A stretch of DNA of 64,000 nucleotides from Malus domestica (taxonomy: Eukaryota > Streptophyta > Magnoliopsida > Rosales > Rosaceae). The notes under the pieces were generated by a model. It was not told where the DNA came from, did not search any database, and saw nothing but the letters and a program-made list of their open reading frames with translations. Below are positions 46,501 to 58,207 of this stretch, in pieces (position 1 is the stretch's first letter; the number at the start of each line of letters is the position of its first letter). The DNA lies in NCBI RefSeq assembly GCF_042453785.1, contig NC_091671.1, forward strand, positions 29,045,001-29,109,000, given 5' to 3'. The translations under genes were made by a program, and so were the position numbers.

Positions 46501-47212
46501 TTTCAGTTTTAACGTACCGAAGACATGGCATGTGGAAGGGTCCTCCTCAAAATAGATTCAACAGTAGCCTTGTTGACACTTCTCTTCCCAACATGACTCA
46601 CAAGAATACTCTCCGGCACCTTCTTTCCGGGCCGGAATCCAGGAACCTGCGCACATTAAAACCCCCAAAATATCCATAAATTAAACTTCAAGTCCAGACA
46701 AACTAAATGAAAACAATGGAGAAGGAATGTAAAACTAGAAAGTAGAAACCTTGGCTTGCTTCATGAACTCGGCCATAACCCTTTTGTAGCAATCGTCGCA
46801 GACCTCCGGCGGTACTTGTATGCTTAACTTGACCTGCATACAGATTACAGACAGTGATGATATTTACCAAAATTGAGATTAAAATCAAAATTAGAAAAAT
46901 TGGCAATTAAGAAGATTTTACTCTGGAATTGGGTTCTCGGGTCTCTGTGACAATTATGTCCGCCGGAAGCTGATCTTTATCGTCGCTGACAGCCGTCGAA
47001 GAAGAAGGAGAAGCCGGAACCGCCGAGCGAGAGAGTGGTGGCGGTTGGAGATGTTGGAATTGGCGGGAAAGGGAGGAGGGGGGTCGGAGGGAAGTGAAGG
47101 GATGAAGAGAAATGGGGTTTCTTGGGGAAAGAAGAGAGCGTGAAGGGGGTGATGGGTTTACGCTGACGACCGACATGGAGACACCATTGACGACGCCCAT
47201 ACAGAGCTCCAT
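43513..47212 (-). CDS. TIG: Trigger factor-like protein TIG, chloroplastic
   Basis: Trigger factor is a ribosome-associated chaperone and peptidyl-prolyl isomerase; the plant form acts on chloroplast translation products. Coding exons: 47212-46922, 46833-46750, 46646-46518, 46262-46174, 45955-45772, 45388-45298, 45187-45033, 44927-44835, 44744-44652, 44191-44111, 43965-43816 and 43656-43513. All junctions are GT-AG and frame-true, giving 527 aa against about 547 in Arabidopsis. Residues 1-75 are Ser/Pro/Arg rich, as in a transit peptide. The ribosome-binding domain follows (LSIQVPPEVCDDCYKR) with the signature loop PGFRPGKKVP near residue 130. An FKBP-type domain (about 260-370) includes GYHFDTEDGDKVVSGF and GETKSFPLVFPESW. 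The rest is the helical C-terminal chaperone domain. It is divergently transcribed from the gene at 48513. Confidence 0.95.
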
Positions 47213-48512
47213 TGTTCCTGGTTTCGTTCTGAGCTCACTAGCTTGGTGCCCAGCTTTAGCTTGAAAGATAGAGGGCAAAACTGGGATTATCCAACAAAAC
47301 AAAGAAAGTTTTCCGTTGCATTCTGCTCTCGCGTCTTTGTTAAATTTATTTGTGCTAACTACATTTTTTTTTTTCAATTTTCTCATATTAAATCATGAAG
47401 TTTTAAACTTTTATGAATTTATACATTTTCTGTTAAATATTTAATCCTTCATTAATTTGATGAGTTTTTTTGTTTTGTTTTTTGTCTGTAATGAAAATCT
47501 GACTTACATGTTAATCCATATAAGGATTTCACGTTTACAATCTCACCAGTTTAATAATGGATCTAACAATCAATCCAACTAAAAGTTAAATTAATACAAT
47601 TTTACTATTTATGGTGTAAACTAGAAAAAGTTAAATTAATACAATTTTACTATTCATGGTGTAAACTAAAAAAAATTAAAACTTCAAAGCGCATTTTGAA
47701 AATCATCTTTAATTTCAATGGTGTAAAATGTAATTACTCCTAAAGTTTTAACCAAATTTGTTCCTCCACATTCCCTAATTCTCACAATGACGTTAGTTAT
47801 TTGAATTGTCACTTAATATTCCGGTTTAATAATATTTTTTTTCATTTGTAATTTTTTTATATATAGAAGTGAAAAGTAGTAGATTCGACTTTTGTAGAGG
47901 GCAAATTTTATACTAAATTATTAGGGCAAACTTATTGTGTGACTTAACTCAATCATTACTCTTTAGTTCAATAATATCGTTGTATTTGAGAAAAGAAGTC
48001 AAATTTATAATCGACTAATTTTTCAATTTAGTTTAGATTTAGTCTATAAATTAAAATTTGCCAATTAAGAACTCTAACTTTAACATTGCGTTACGTTATT
48101 GATGATTCTATGAGACTTTTCATTAATTTAATTACGTGGCATGATATAAGATCCATACTCAAACCCACAATTGGTCCTTGACTTTTCAGCGTACTTTAGA
48201 CTTTGTCTTTAAATTTTCATCCTAAATATAAATTCAACAGAAATGACGGACAAAATTAAACAAAGATGAACGAGAAGAGAAGAAAGTGTGGTTATCATTT
48301 TTCCAATGAGAGAGAAGAAAGTAATGCGGTTGCAAACCGTCAACGGAACTGTGTCGCGTGTGTTTGACAAAGACGCTGTAACTGAACGCAGAAACGACGT
48401 CGTGAGGCCTTGAACAACGAAAAATCTGTATATCTCAACCTCGTAGCTGAAATAGTCACACACACTGGCTCAGTCACTCTTGAAAGCCGAAGAAGCAAAA
48501 AGCGGGTCGAAA
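47213..48512. promoter_or_regulatory. Shared upstream region of two divergent genes
   Basis: 1.3 kb separates the start codons of TIG (minus) and the 189-aa gene (plus). The middle is AT-rich; the last 150 bases before 48513 are less so, as expected for a 5' leader. No clear TATA box was found for either gene at a convincing distance. No other gene lies here. Confidence 0.5.
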
Positions 48513-50412
48513 ATGGAAGCACTCGGGTCGAGATTGGGCAGGGCGTCCTCCAGGTACGGCCAAACAGCCACCGTCTTCAACGGCCCCGTCCGCAGGTGGA
48601 AGAAGAGGTGGGTCCACGTGTCCTCTTCATCCCCCTCCCTTACTTACCAAAACCCTCACTCCCAATCCAACAACAGCAGCTCTCGCCTCCTCCTCTGCCG
48701 CTGGACCCCAATCTCTTCCGCTACCTCCCCCGACGAACCCGCCGCGGCTTCGGATGAGCCCCCTCGCCGGAAGTTCCGCTACACGCCCGTAAGTACACCA
48801 CCAACATGCATATATGCATCTATATGTTTCAATTGCTGTGTATTTGTTGTTAGGGTTTTTAGGATTTATGGAAATTGCGGGTTTTTATTTTTATCTTTTA
48901 GTTTTTGGAGGATTTCTTTGAAGCATTTGATGGACTGTTCTGTAATCTGTATACTGTGTTTCCAAGTTTGGATTGTCTAAAAGAGTGACCTAGATAGGAA
49001 TTGTAGCTGCTATTTTTGTGAAAACAAGAACTTGTATGAGTTTATACTTAATAGTATACTGGCTTTAATTTAGTTACATTATCGGTATTAGTTGTTTGCG
49101 AATATATTATCCTGCCGAGTACTGCAATTTAGGACTGATGTTATGCTTTGGGGCATTCATGAAAGCTTAACTTGTGTGATCCCCTGAATAGAATTATTCA
49201 GAAATATGAGTCCTCGACTCCCGGAATCCATACAATAGATGCTTGATGCTATTGAATGCTCTTTGTTAATAGCTTATGGTTGATTCATTGTGCAGGTTTC
49301 TGTGCTAGAGGAACAGAAAAAGCCAATTCAGAAAAAGGTTGGAGATGAGGAGAAAACTAGTGAGACTGATGAATCGGTTAGCCCAAGTGATAAGGTGCAT
49401 CGAAAGCCAAATATTAATCAGATTATGAAGGAACAAGCTGAGGTGAGACTTATTGCACTCCTGCTCAATTATCTTCTTTTTGTTCAGTTGGATGTCTTTT
49501 TGTGTTCTCGTGCCCTTTCCTAGAGGTTGAAATTAATTTTAGCGTTGCAGAATGAGCATGTGGGTGGTGGTATTGGCCGTCACTTAGTTTCTTGTAGTCC
49601 ATGAGTATTATTTGTGGGTCATTCTATGAAATCACTTAGTTTTCCCAGTTAAGTTCCTTTGCAAATGAAATTATAAGATAAAAAAACATCGACCACCAGT
49701 CACTGGCCATGGTGCTACAACCTGGTGCTATGGACATAAGGTCTGCAACATATGGCCGTGGTGTTGGTCTAGGAGGAGCAAGTATTTGTATTCTGTTCTT
49801 TCTTGAATGGGTACGTGTCCACACACACAGAGAGACGAACACAAATATTGGTTAAATTTTCTGGGTTAAGAATGACCCACCTTGTATTGTGCGTCGCTAG
49901 AAATCCAATATCTTCGCTGCTGCGAGATGCTTTATAGTGTTTAAGTAACCTTCACTGCTGCAAGAAATGAAAAAAAATCTAATGCATTTATACTGTTGCA
50001 TTTGTATGTGTCCTAATTATATTTTAGTAAATTTTATGGGTTATATAAGCATGCGAGGTTTTATATGAAACTACTTGAGGAACCAACACCATCATCAACT
50101 ATGATACTCTAGCAAAGCAGTGTGAAGGTGAAGATAACGTTTTCGTCTTGCCCACATCAAGCAAATAGGGGTTAGGATATTTTGAGGTTCTCTTGCTGTA
50201 GTGGAGAAAATCTTAAGTAATTTACCATGCAACAAATTATTGATTAGATGTTGTCCGTGGTGCAGGAGTTGGACGAGGACGAATCAGGAGTGCAGGATTC
50301 AAACAGAAGCCATCTGGATTTAGATTTGGGCTTGAAAGATGGTCACAATGTCAACCTTGATTCAATGATTCAGATGAAGAAAGCAAGTTCAGGTAGATTT
50401 TGGTTGGATTGA
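48513..50412 (+). CDS. Unrecognised 189-aa plant protein, three exons
   Basis: Exons 48513-48788, 49296-49442 and 50266-50412 join in frame with GT-AG introns (donor CCC|GTAAGT, acceptor TGTGCAG). The protein begins MEALGSRLGRASSRYGQTAT, followed by a basic Trp-containing patch (VRRWKKRWVHV, residues 26-36), a Ser/Pro-rich low-complexity part to about 92, then a charged, probably disordered middle (VSVLEEQKKPIQKKV...) and the tail LDLDLGL (158-164) and GRFWLD at the end. No catalytic motif or membrane segment was seen. The LDLDLGL string has the form of an EAR repression motif, which would fit a nuclear regulator, but this is inference. The family was not recognised. A small extra exon in the second intron cannot be excluded. 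The gene converges with GrpE. Confidence 0.75.
49616..49878. mobile_element. MITE in the second intron of the 189-aa gene
   Basis: The left end GTGGGTCATTCTATGAAATC and the right end, reverse complement GTGGGTCATTCTTAACCC, share a 12-bp perfect inverted terminus and a further TTTTCCC/AAAATTT-like zone. No coding capacity. The intron it sits in is 823 bp long. Confidence 0.6.
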
Positions 50413-51259
50413 CGCTTAGCGTTTGTAAGACAAAAACTAGAGCTGCGTGCAGCGATCCACTAGCAGGGACTACTTCAAGCCGTGTGATTTCTATTTAGTA
50501 TGATACTGCGTGTGATGTATGTAAGTAAGCCGTAGGTTTAGTTTGTGGGTTCTCTCCTTATGTATATGGTTAGCAAGTAGTAGTACATGATCAACAAGCA
50601 CATGACGTTTCGAGCAGTCGACTGTTTGTAAAGATTAGCCGTGTACTTGTTTGCCACTTCTCTGTATGGGTGACCACTCCTGTTTATGATATGCGCGTGG
50701 CCTATTTTTATGAATTCTTATTGGGTTATGTTCGAGAAAATCGAACTCCTCTCCTATAGCCGTTGGCCACTACGGTTCGAGAGGTTTTATGACAGGACAC
50801 GAGGAACGAAGAAGTTTTATGAAGGCTAGACGTACAACAATTCCAGACACATTCTGTCCAGTTTTTGTCAGCGAGACTTGTGATCAGGAGAGACTTTAAT
50901 GTTTCTGTGAATCTTTCCATAGCCCCAAATATAATGGATAATCATGATTTACCACCAATTATCCCTCTTTTTGAAAGAAAAAAAATGAAAAAAATAAATT
51001 TGAACCTCTCGAAAACTCAAACGTACCCAGGGCACTTTTGTGGTCGTGTCGTCCATAATAACAAGAGCAATATACTACCAAACTAACATAAATGATTGGG
51101 TAGAAAAAATTGTCAGGCTGGAAAATAAGTTTATGGACCCTTAAGTCACAGGACTAAGATTAAATCCTATTCAAGTTTCTCAAACGTAGGCAAAAAATAT
51201 TGTAATGTGATCCGGTGCACCGCAAAGACGTAACTTGGGAAAATTTTGGTAGCTGCCAT
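50413..51259. other. Intergenic region between convergent genes
   Basis: It carries the 3' UTRs of both neighbours. No further gene was recognised. Minus-strand frame 50920-50726 lacks any domain. Confidence 0.55.
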
Positions 51260-54200
51260 TTAATTGTCAGCATTGTTCCCCGCATCCGTTGTTACACCAA
51301 CTTCAGCTGGTCGAACAACTCGATCATGAAGCATGTATCCCGGCTGCAATACAATAACGCATTAGGGTATTTATGTATGGACTTAGTGCCACAGTTACAT
51401 AAGTCATTTGAACAAACGTAAAATAATTTCTACACACATATTTGCAAAGAAAACCATATTTTGTTGAGCAAAAAAATATAATCTAAAGATTCAAGCAATT
51501 ATTTGGATTCTTGCATTAGTCACATTCCTGCTAACAATTTATCCAAGTCCTTGCAATGATCCTTCTCCATTACTCAAATACGACATAACGCAAAAACGGC
51601 CAATTAATGTTTTTGGAAACAAAAACATATATCAAAGAAATCAGTGCATAAATATGTGCGGAGATGTGACTTCAAAAGCCATTTTCTGCAAGTAAATCTT
51701 GAATATGGCATGTTTTCTAACAACATCAAGCTCGTGCCATTTTTTCCCATTAAGTATTTACTCTAGTAGAGAGAAACAGGACATGCTTATCCATTCCAAA
51801 TTTTTTTATCTCAAACTTGTAAGATGTCAAGATATATCCATTGGAGTTCCAATCGCAGCACATAAAGTGTCACCCCAAGGCTTCCAACTTGTAAACTTAT
51901 AGTACTGATGCCGAGCAGTAGGAAACTTCTTTCTCATTTGAAAAGAAATGCAAAAGAATTGATTATATATTTCATACCTTGAGAACCACAGCAACAGTAC
52001 CCGGAGGCTTGGAAGCATCTTGTAAACTGAATACTGCATTATGCCTGTTTGGGTCAAACGCTTCATTTGTAGGATCATACTTTTCTATTCCGTACTTTCT
52101 AAAAACCTGAAGGGAAAATGCATTATACGTTACAACTTTGTATTTAATTTCCTCTATTGCTAACAGAACCATTCAGCAGTACACAACTACACATGAAATG
52201 TAACCTGAAATAGAAAATATAATATGCGAGAATGAGCCTGATTGACACAAAACATATGAGACAAACAGAATGTACATCCAACACATTTAAAACAGTGTTA
52301 TATCAGACTTATAAAGCCACTCAAATTTTGAGGGATTACAACGGGTGGTTATAATTAGTGATTAAAACAGTGTACCTCTAAAAGCTGTTTCTCAGTCATT
52401 TCAACACCTTCTAGAAGTGTTTTCAGAAGTGGGAATGCTGCACCAGTGTCCTTGGACTCGTCAAGTTTTGAGAAACTTTCTTTGACAACTGAAGAAGCTC
52501 TGCCTAGATTGTCTGCAACATCTAGTAAACTCTTTGCAAAACTCTGCAACATATTTATGAAAACTCCGCAGAGTTAGACTTCAGACAATTGTGCAACAAG
52601 AAAGAGGTAAAAAGAGAATCAAATAACAAGTTTCTGAGGACAGGAAAATAAATTGTCAAAAGTAACCAAGACCTGTATGGCAAATTTCTTTGAATTCTCT
52701 GCCTCACGCTTTGTCCTCTCCATGACATTTTCGATCTCTGCGTAACTTCGGAGGAATTTATCTTGCATTTTCTTGAATTCTTCATGTTTCTCCTTCAGAA
52801 GATCTTCCTTCTCAGCAACAAGTTTTACCAGGTCATCCATTGTTAAGTCACCGTCACTCTCTGAATCTGAATCAGAAAATGCAGTTCGTTTAGTACCTCC
52901 TCTCCTTCTTTTGACAGACGGAGACATGGTAGACTGGGAATCTGAAATATAACCTGACTCTTTTGCTTGATCAGCAACTTTCGCGTCTCCACTTGCTTTT
53001 TCTGGCTCTCCATTTGTAGAAGCGCTGCCATTCTCTACAGCACTTCCATGATCCTTTTCAGGATGTGGCGATGCAGACGAAGAGAACCCAAATATTTGAG
53101 AGATAGAAGAAGTTGGGGTTGAATGATGTAATAGGGACACCTGCCTCGGAACAATCTGCTATTCGAAAATAAATGAAAAAAAAAAACACCTTTAGTAACC
53201 ATGAAGTTTTAAACTTGTCCAACAGGCTACAAAGTTATACGTTTCAACCCTCAATCGAAATAAAACCTCATACTCAGCGGCCCAGCAGAAAGTCAGGGAG
53301 CATAACAAAATTCAAATTAAGCATAGAAATTAAAGTGATACAAAATTATGTTCAGATAACCATATCATATGCTATGAAGCACAGATACCTTAGTTTGGTC
53401 GCGTATACAATATTTGTCAGGTAGCATACCAGTATTTGGCTTCTAGGATACCATTACACTTTCAGATGAGAAATTACGAGGAGAAAGTTAATAGGAAACA
53501 AAGATTTAGTTGAAAGTTGATGAATACAAAGAGCTTGCCTCTAATTGAAACAAGTGATATAACTCTCACACTTGAATTAACTTGAATTTAGATGTTTACA
53601 TGTTAGAATATGTTTTAAATTATATATTTTTATTGCCATATCCATGACGTATTGTATCCTAGTTTTTAGAGATTTTACGTATCACCATATCCGTATTCGT
53701 ATCCATGCTTCATAGATCATACAGACATGCATACATATGATATTTTATATATCACTTGAAGTAAAAATATGTTGTTAAAAATATATTATCTTGTGCCTAC
53801 AGAACAAATGAATTCATCAATATTTCAAATCCACTAGCAAAAATACGCTATATTAATTTCTCATATATAAAAATATGAAATTATATATCAGAACCCAATA
53901 TTCACTAAATACAAAAATAAAATTAGAATCCAATAATCAAACAGAGAAAAAAAGTAAGAACAATGATTTACATAAAACCCTAGCAAAACCCTAGCGCTAG
54001 ATAATAAGAGAACGGGAATTGGATCCAAAAAAGCAGATTAAATTGGTGAAATTTGCAGAAAACCTAAAACCCTAGCAAAACCCTAGTGACAAAAAATTGA
54101 AGAAAAAAGAGGGAATTTGTGGCACCTTAGAGGAAAAATCGTGGATCAAAGCTTGGGACTGATTGGACAGGATTGGCAAGTGATGATTCTGCGGAGCCGC

Positions 54201-54263
54201 CAAGAGCATTGTGCCCCTGGGGAGGGTCCTCGAGGCCCGAGCTAAAACCCTAGAGACGAACAT
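51260..54263 (-). CDS. GRPE: GrpE nucleotide exchange factor, mitochondrial (Mge1 type)
   Basis: GrpE releases ADP from mitochondrial Hsp70 and so drives its import and folding cycle. Exons: 54263-54126, 53158-52673, 52543-52376, 52106-51978 and 51343-51260; all borders are GT-AG and frame-true, giving 334 aa. Residues 1-46 (MFVSRVLARASRTLPRGTML) are Arg/Ala/Leu rich without acids at first, typical of a mitochondrial presequence. A poorly conserved Ser/Lys/Glu region follows, with an acidic stretch (FSDSDSESDGDLTMDDLV). The dimer coiled coil is in DLLKEKHEEFKKMQDKFLRS. The C-terminal GrpE beta domain carries HNAVFSLQDASKPPGTVAVV and GYMLHDRVVRPAEVGV, the family signature. The exon 2 acceptor is a tandem NAGNAG (AATAGCAG), so one Gln may be present or absent. 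The gene looks intact. Confidence 0.95.
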
Positions 54264-54644
54264 GGCTGGAGAATTCGAGGGGCAAAATGGGAACCAAAAT
54301 TTGGAAATCTAGAGCGAGAGAGAGACTGCGGTGCGGTGTGGCCTCTTATGGGGAGGGGTTTGTGAAGGGAAGTGAGAGAATCTGTTGTGCTTGGAGAGAA
54401 AGGAAAACAGACAGACACCGGTGGGATTTTTTGGTTGACGAAAGTACCCTTTTGGATGGGAATATATTAGCCGTTTTTTGGAGGGTGTTTCCGTCAGAGC
54501 GCCAATTGGGTTCTTGAGGGTTTAGAAGACTCCAGAAGCTTTTCGGCTGGCGCACCCGATATTTGTAGATGACTGATCGTAAATGGTGACACGACATCGT
54601 TTAGAGCCACATGCATTGCTCGGTGTACCTTCATTTTCAAAGAT
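54264..54644. promoter_or_regulatory. GrpE upstream region
   Basis: This is the 5' leader and promoter of GrpE on the minus strand. A telo-box-like AAACCCTA lies at the start codon side (54244-54252). Frames seen across this region on either strand have no domain. Confidence 0.45.
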
Positions 54645-54856
54645 TATGGTCAATTGGAAATGTTTTTAAAATGATTAAAAGGGTCTTTAAAGAAAATATT
54701 TCTATATTGTAAAAGCGCCTACTTCCTGCAAGAAGCACTTCAAGTGTTTTTTCTCGATTCACTTACATTTTTACTACGAATTGGTTCCAAAATTATTTTC
54801 ACTAAAAATGGTTTCAAAATTTCTACTATTTTCAAAACACTTCCAAACGAACCCTA
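54645..54856. mobile_element. MITE, same family as 18596-18816
   Basis: The left end 'caattggaaatgttttta' and the right end 'cacttccaaacgaaccc' are diverged forms of the ends seen at 18596-18816, and the middle keeps 'gcaagaagcacttcaagtg' and 'aattggttccaaaa' as in that copy. Confidence 0.6.
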
Positions 54857-54884
54857 AAGTTAAGCAAGTTCCATAATGTTCGAT

Positions 54885-55743
54885 TCTACACTAGCAAGTT
54901 CCAAAATTCTGAAGAAGATTAACTTCACCCACGTTACACTGATCCCGAAGGTCAACAAGCCTAAGGAAATGGGTCATATGCGGCCTATTAGCTTGTCTAA
55001 TGTCCTGTACAAGATCGTTATGAAGGTGCTTATGAACTGGCTGCAACTCATCATGCCTAACCTGATATCTCAGTACTAGAGCGTTTTCGTCCCGGATCAA
55101 CCTCTGATAATATTATTGTTGCTAATGAGGTGGCAAATTGTCTTAGTCATCGGAGAAGGGCAAAAAAGGGCTTCCTATCGCTCACGCTTGACGTTAGTAA
55201 AGCTTACAGCCGAATTGAGTGGGGTTATATGGAGGTCGTGTTGGTCAAATTTGGCTTTCCACGACAATGAATCGATCTTAGTATGTGTTTTGTTAACTCC
55301 ATCACATACTCGATATAGGCTCAAGGGAGTATCAATCTAGGGTGGTGCCCCTTGTTACCCATCTTTTATTTGCTGACAATTACTTACTCTTTATAAGGGC
55401 ATCTTCGAAGGATTGTGATATGATTTTGTCAATCTTGCACGAGTATGAAATGGCTTTGGGCCAGGTTGTTAACCTTTTAAAAAGTTCAGTGTGTTTTGGC
55501 AAAAATGTGAAACGCAATCTTCAAGAAGAGTTGGCTTTGCGGATAGTGGTGACTCGTGTTGATCGAACAAGAAGTATCTTGGCATGCCCACTCATGTTGA
55601 TAGGAACAGAGGTGAGTGCTTCGCTTATATTAAGGAGCTGCTTTGGAAAAGACTTTAAAGTTAGAAAGGGAGGCTTCTTAGTGTGGCGGGCCGAGAGCTC
55701 CTTGTCAAAGTTGTTACCCAAGCTATCCCGTTGTACGTCATAA
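54885..55743 (+). pseudogene. L1 reverse transcriptase remnant
   Basis: Three frames together cover the region from the KVxxPxxMxxxRPISL motif through the palm to a DxxKSSVCFGKNV segment. The active-site box has Asn in place of the second Asp. The large middle part of the domain before 55340 is stop-riddled. Confidence 0.8.
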
Positions 55744-56519
55744 ACTATTTCCTTCTACCCAGGTATTTCTACAAATGACCTTAACCATTTGGTGGCTAGG
55801 TTTTGGTGGGGGAGGAAGGTCTGATAAGGGAAAGAAGATCCATTGGCTTAGTTGGGATTGCCTTTGTCTTCCTACGTGCGATGACAGGTTGGGCTTTAGG
55901 AATATGCATGCTTTCAATTTGGTCCTTTTGGCAAGGCAAGGGTGGCAATTTCTGTAGAAGCCTAACTCTTTGGTTGCTTTAATCCTAAAAGCTAAGTATT
56001 TCCCAACTTCTACGTTTTTGGATGCTAATGTAAAGGCAGGGGCCTCTTACAACTGAAAGAGCATTTGTTCGACTCAGGAGGTCTTGATAAGGGGTTCAAG
56101 ATGGTAGGTGGGGTCTAGAGACGATATTCGCATTTGGGAGGATCGTTGGATCCCCCCAACAATCCTCCTTTCAGATTTTCTCTCCCAAGCCTGCATATTG
56201 TGATTTGTCTTTGGTTAGTGAGCTAATTGAGGATAATGCTCATCTGTGGAACATTCCTCTACTCAGATCCATCTTCTCCATATCGAAAATTGATCTTATC
56301 TGTTCTTTGTCGCTGAGCTTTCGAAAGCCAAGGGATCGTTTAGTTTGGTATTTTGATAGGAATGGCATCTTCTTGGTCAAGAGCTATTATCATGTGGCCT
56401 TTGCTTGGGTTAGTGACGTAGAAGCCTCGCTTCATCCTCTGGACCCAACCCATTAAACAAACTACAAACTTGTATTTGGGTTGCTTCTGTCCCCCCAAAA
56501 GTAAGTCTGGGCATGGAAG

Positions 56520-57411
56520 GTGTGTCGAAATATTATACCTACACGTGGTAATTTGATCCGGAGATGTTTAAGGGTGGAGGACAATTGTTTGTTGTGCGGT
56601 GCTTCGGGGGTATCTACTATTCACATTTTCAGAGATTGCTCGTTCGATGCTTGTGTTTGGATTGTTTCCCCCTTGGGACATCCTCCTAAAGGTCGTAATA
56701 TTGAGACCATTGATGACTGGGCCCTTCTGTTGGCCTCATCGCTGAAGCAAGCAGACTTTGGTTTATGCCTTATAATTTGGTGGGCAATCTGGGGGGCTAG
56801 AAATTGCAAACTATGGAATGGGAACGTCGAAGGCCCTGCATTAATTATGGCGAAATCCCTGGGTTGGCTGTCTGATTTCCTTGGGGCTCAGTCCTCTGTT
56901 TCTAATGCTACTATTTTTTCTCCATAAGGGGCTCGATGGGTTGCTCCTCTGGCATGCCATTTTAAAATTAATGTGGATGGTTCTTGGATTCAGAGTGAGA
57001 AGAAGGGCGGGGTTGGTGTTATCGCGAAGGATGCTTTGTGCCTCTTTGTGGCTGCTAGAGTCGCTCGGTTTGAGAATGTTTTCTCTCCAGCTCATGCAGA
57101 GGCTTTAGCAGCTCGTGAGGGTTTGGCGACGATAGTTGAAAAGGGTTTTTCTAATTCTATTTTAGAGTGCGATTCGCTCCAGATACAACTGCTTTGCAGG
57201 GGTAATATTCGATCACATCATTTATTGGACCTGTCATTGAGGATGCCAAAGCTTTCATGTCAAGGATCACTGGAGTTATTATTGCCCATGTTTGTCGTCA
57301 GGCTAATGATTTAGCCAATCGCCTCACAAAATTTGCTCTACAAGATTCAATATCTCAGTCTTGGTTTAAGGAACCTCCAGACCTTTTGGCTGATCATTTT
57401 GTAAGTCATTG
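56520..57411 (+). pseudogene. L1 zinc-binding and RNase H remnants
   Basis: The frame 56520-56927 matches the zf-RVT region of plant L1 proteins, with Cys/His residues spaced in LCGASGVSTIHIFRDC. After a stop at 56925-56927 the RNase H part runs in frame at 56973-57314 and continues with frame changes to a TGA near 57411. Confidence 0.8.
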
Positions 57412-57637
57412 ATAAGGCTGAGTTGTGAGTTGTATGGGGTGCTCCTGCCCTTATGTGCTTGTAATGTAATCTCAAACCTTATTCTTTTGAATGAAATCTA
57501 TCGTTGCCTTTCAAAAAAAAAAATGTTTGTGCTCGAATCTCTGGTCTAATTAATTATAATCTTTAATCTAGCAATCTAACTCAAAAGTTAAAGAAATATC
57601 ATATTTTATCATAATAATTAAATATACTCATGATCAG

Positions 57638-58207
57638 TGGCGGAGTCAGAAAACTAGATTAAGAGAGGCCTTTAAGCCATACGAAGGATTGCAATACAAT
57701 TAATGAGAGAAAAATTTAAAGTTTTATTTTTTGTATTGGCATGGAAAATTTTAATCGAATAAGAATGGTGGAGCTTTAAATTTTGTATGAAAAACCTAGT
57801 ATTGAAATGATTATATAATAAATCAAAACTTGTAACAAGTTTTGATTAAAAAAGATTAACACAATAAATTCGAACAAAAAATTAAGGTTGTTACTTAAAA
57901 TAAGATCATGCTCTAGATTGTATAAGCCTTTGTTTTATATCAATCGACAGTTCACCCTAGTTTTAATATGGTCAAAAAATAAAGCAAATTATAAGGGTAA
58001 TTTTATTATTTCAGCTTAAAAAAAATCTGAAAAATGTTGACATACCAACAAGTCTCGAACCGTGGGCACTTGGAATTGCAAAAACCCACTAACCAATGAG
58101 CCACATGCAGATTTCTACAAGTTTTGGCAGAAATTATGTACATGGAAATGGCTGAAATTCCAGAATAAGCTTACTCAATGCTAGGCCCTATGTGGCTTCG
58201 CCACTGC
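57638..58207. mobile_element. hAT-like non-autonomous element with a tRNA-like promoter
   Basis: The left end CAGTGGCGGAGTCAGAAA is mirrored by the right end, reverse complement CAGTGGCGAAGCCACATAG. Flanking octamers ctcatgat (57630-57637) and ctgacgat (58208-58215) agree at six of eight positions, in keeping with an 8-bp hAT duplication. The element has no protein-coding capacity. A pol III promoter-like segment lies inside on the minus strand. Confidence 0.6.
58050..58110 (-). promoter_or_regulatory. tRNA-like A-box/B-box pair
   Basis: On the minus strand TGGCTCATTGG (A-box form) is followed about 30 bases later by GGTTCGAGACT (B-box form). Spacing and order match a tRNA gene promoter. No tRNA cloverleaf with acceptor stem could be drawn, so this is a tRNA-derived remnant. 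Confidence 0.55.

Larger units (their letters stand above)
54885..57523 (+). mobile_element. L1-type LINE with RNase H, 5'-truncated and degraded
   Basis: Reverse transcriptase fragments start at 54897 (HVTLIPKVNKPKEMGHMRPI, SLSNVLYKIVMKVL). The palm motif near 55350, normally FADD, reads HLLFADNYLLF. A zinc-binding RVT region follows (56520-56927, CRNIIPTRGNLIRRCLRVED, then CLLCGASGVSTIHIFRDC). A C-terminal RNase H lies at 56960-57411, with NVDGSW, HAEALAAREGL and ILECDSLQI, so its acidic active-site residues are in place. The copy ends with an A-run at 57513-57523, marking the plus-strand 3' end. The endonuclease and the first part of the reverse transcriptase are missing. Many stops and shifts occur. 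Confidence 0.88.

Noticed and set aside
43513..54263. Functional cluster of organellar chaperone genes (TIG and GrpE)
   Set aside because: They target different organelles, are separated by an unrelated gene and have no shared promoter; closeness is most simply coincidence.
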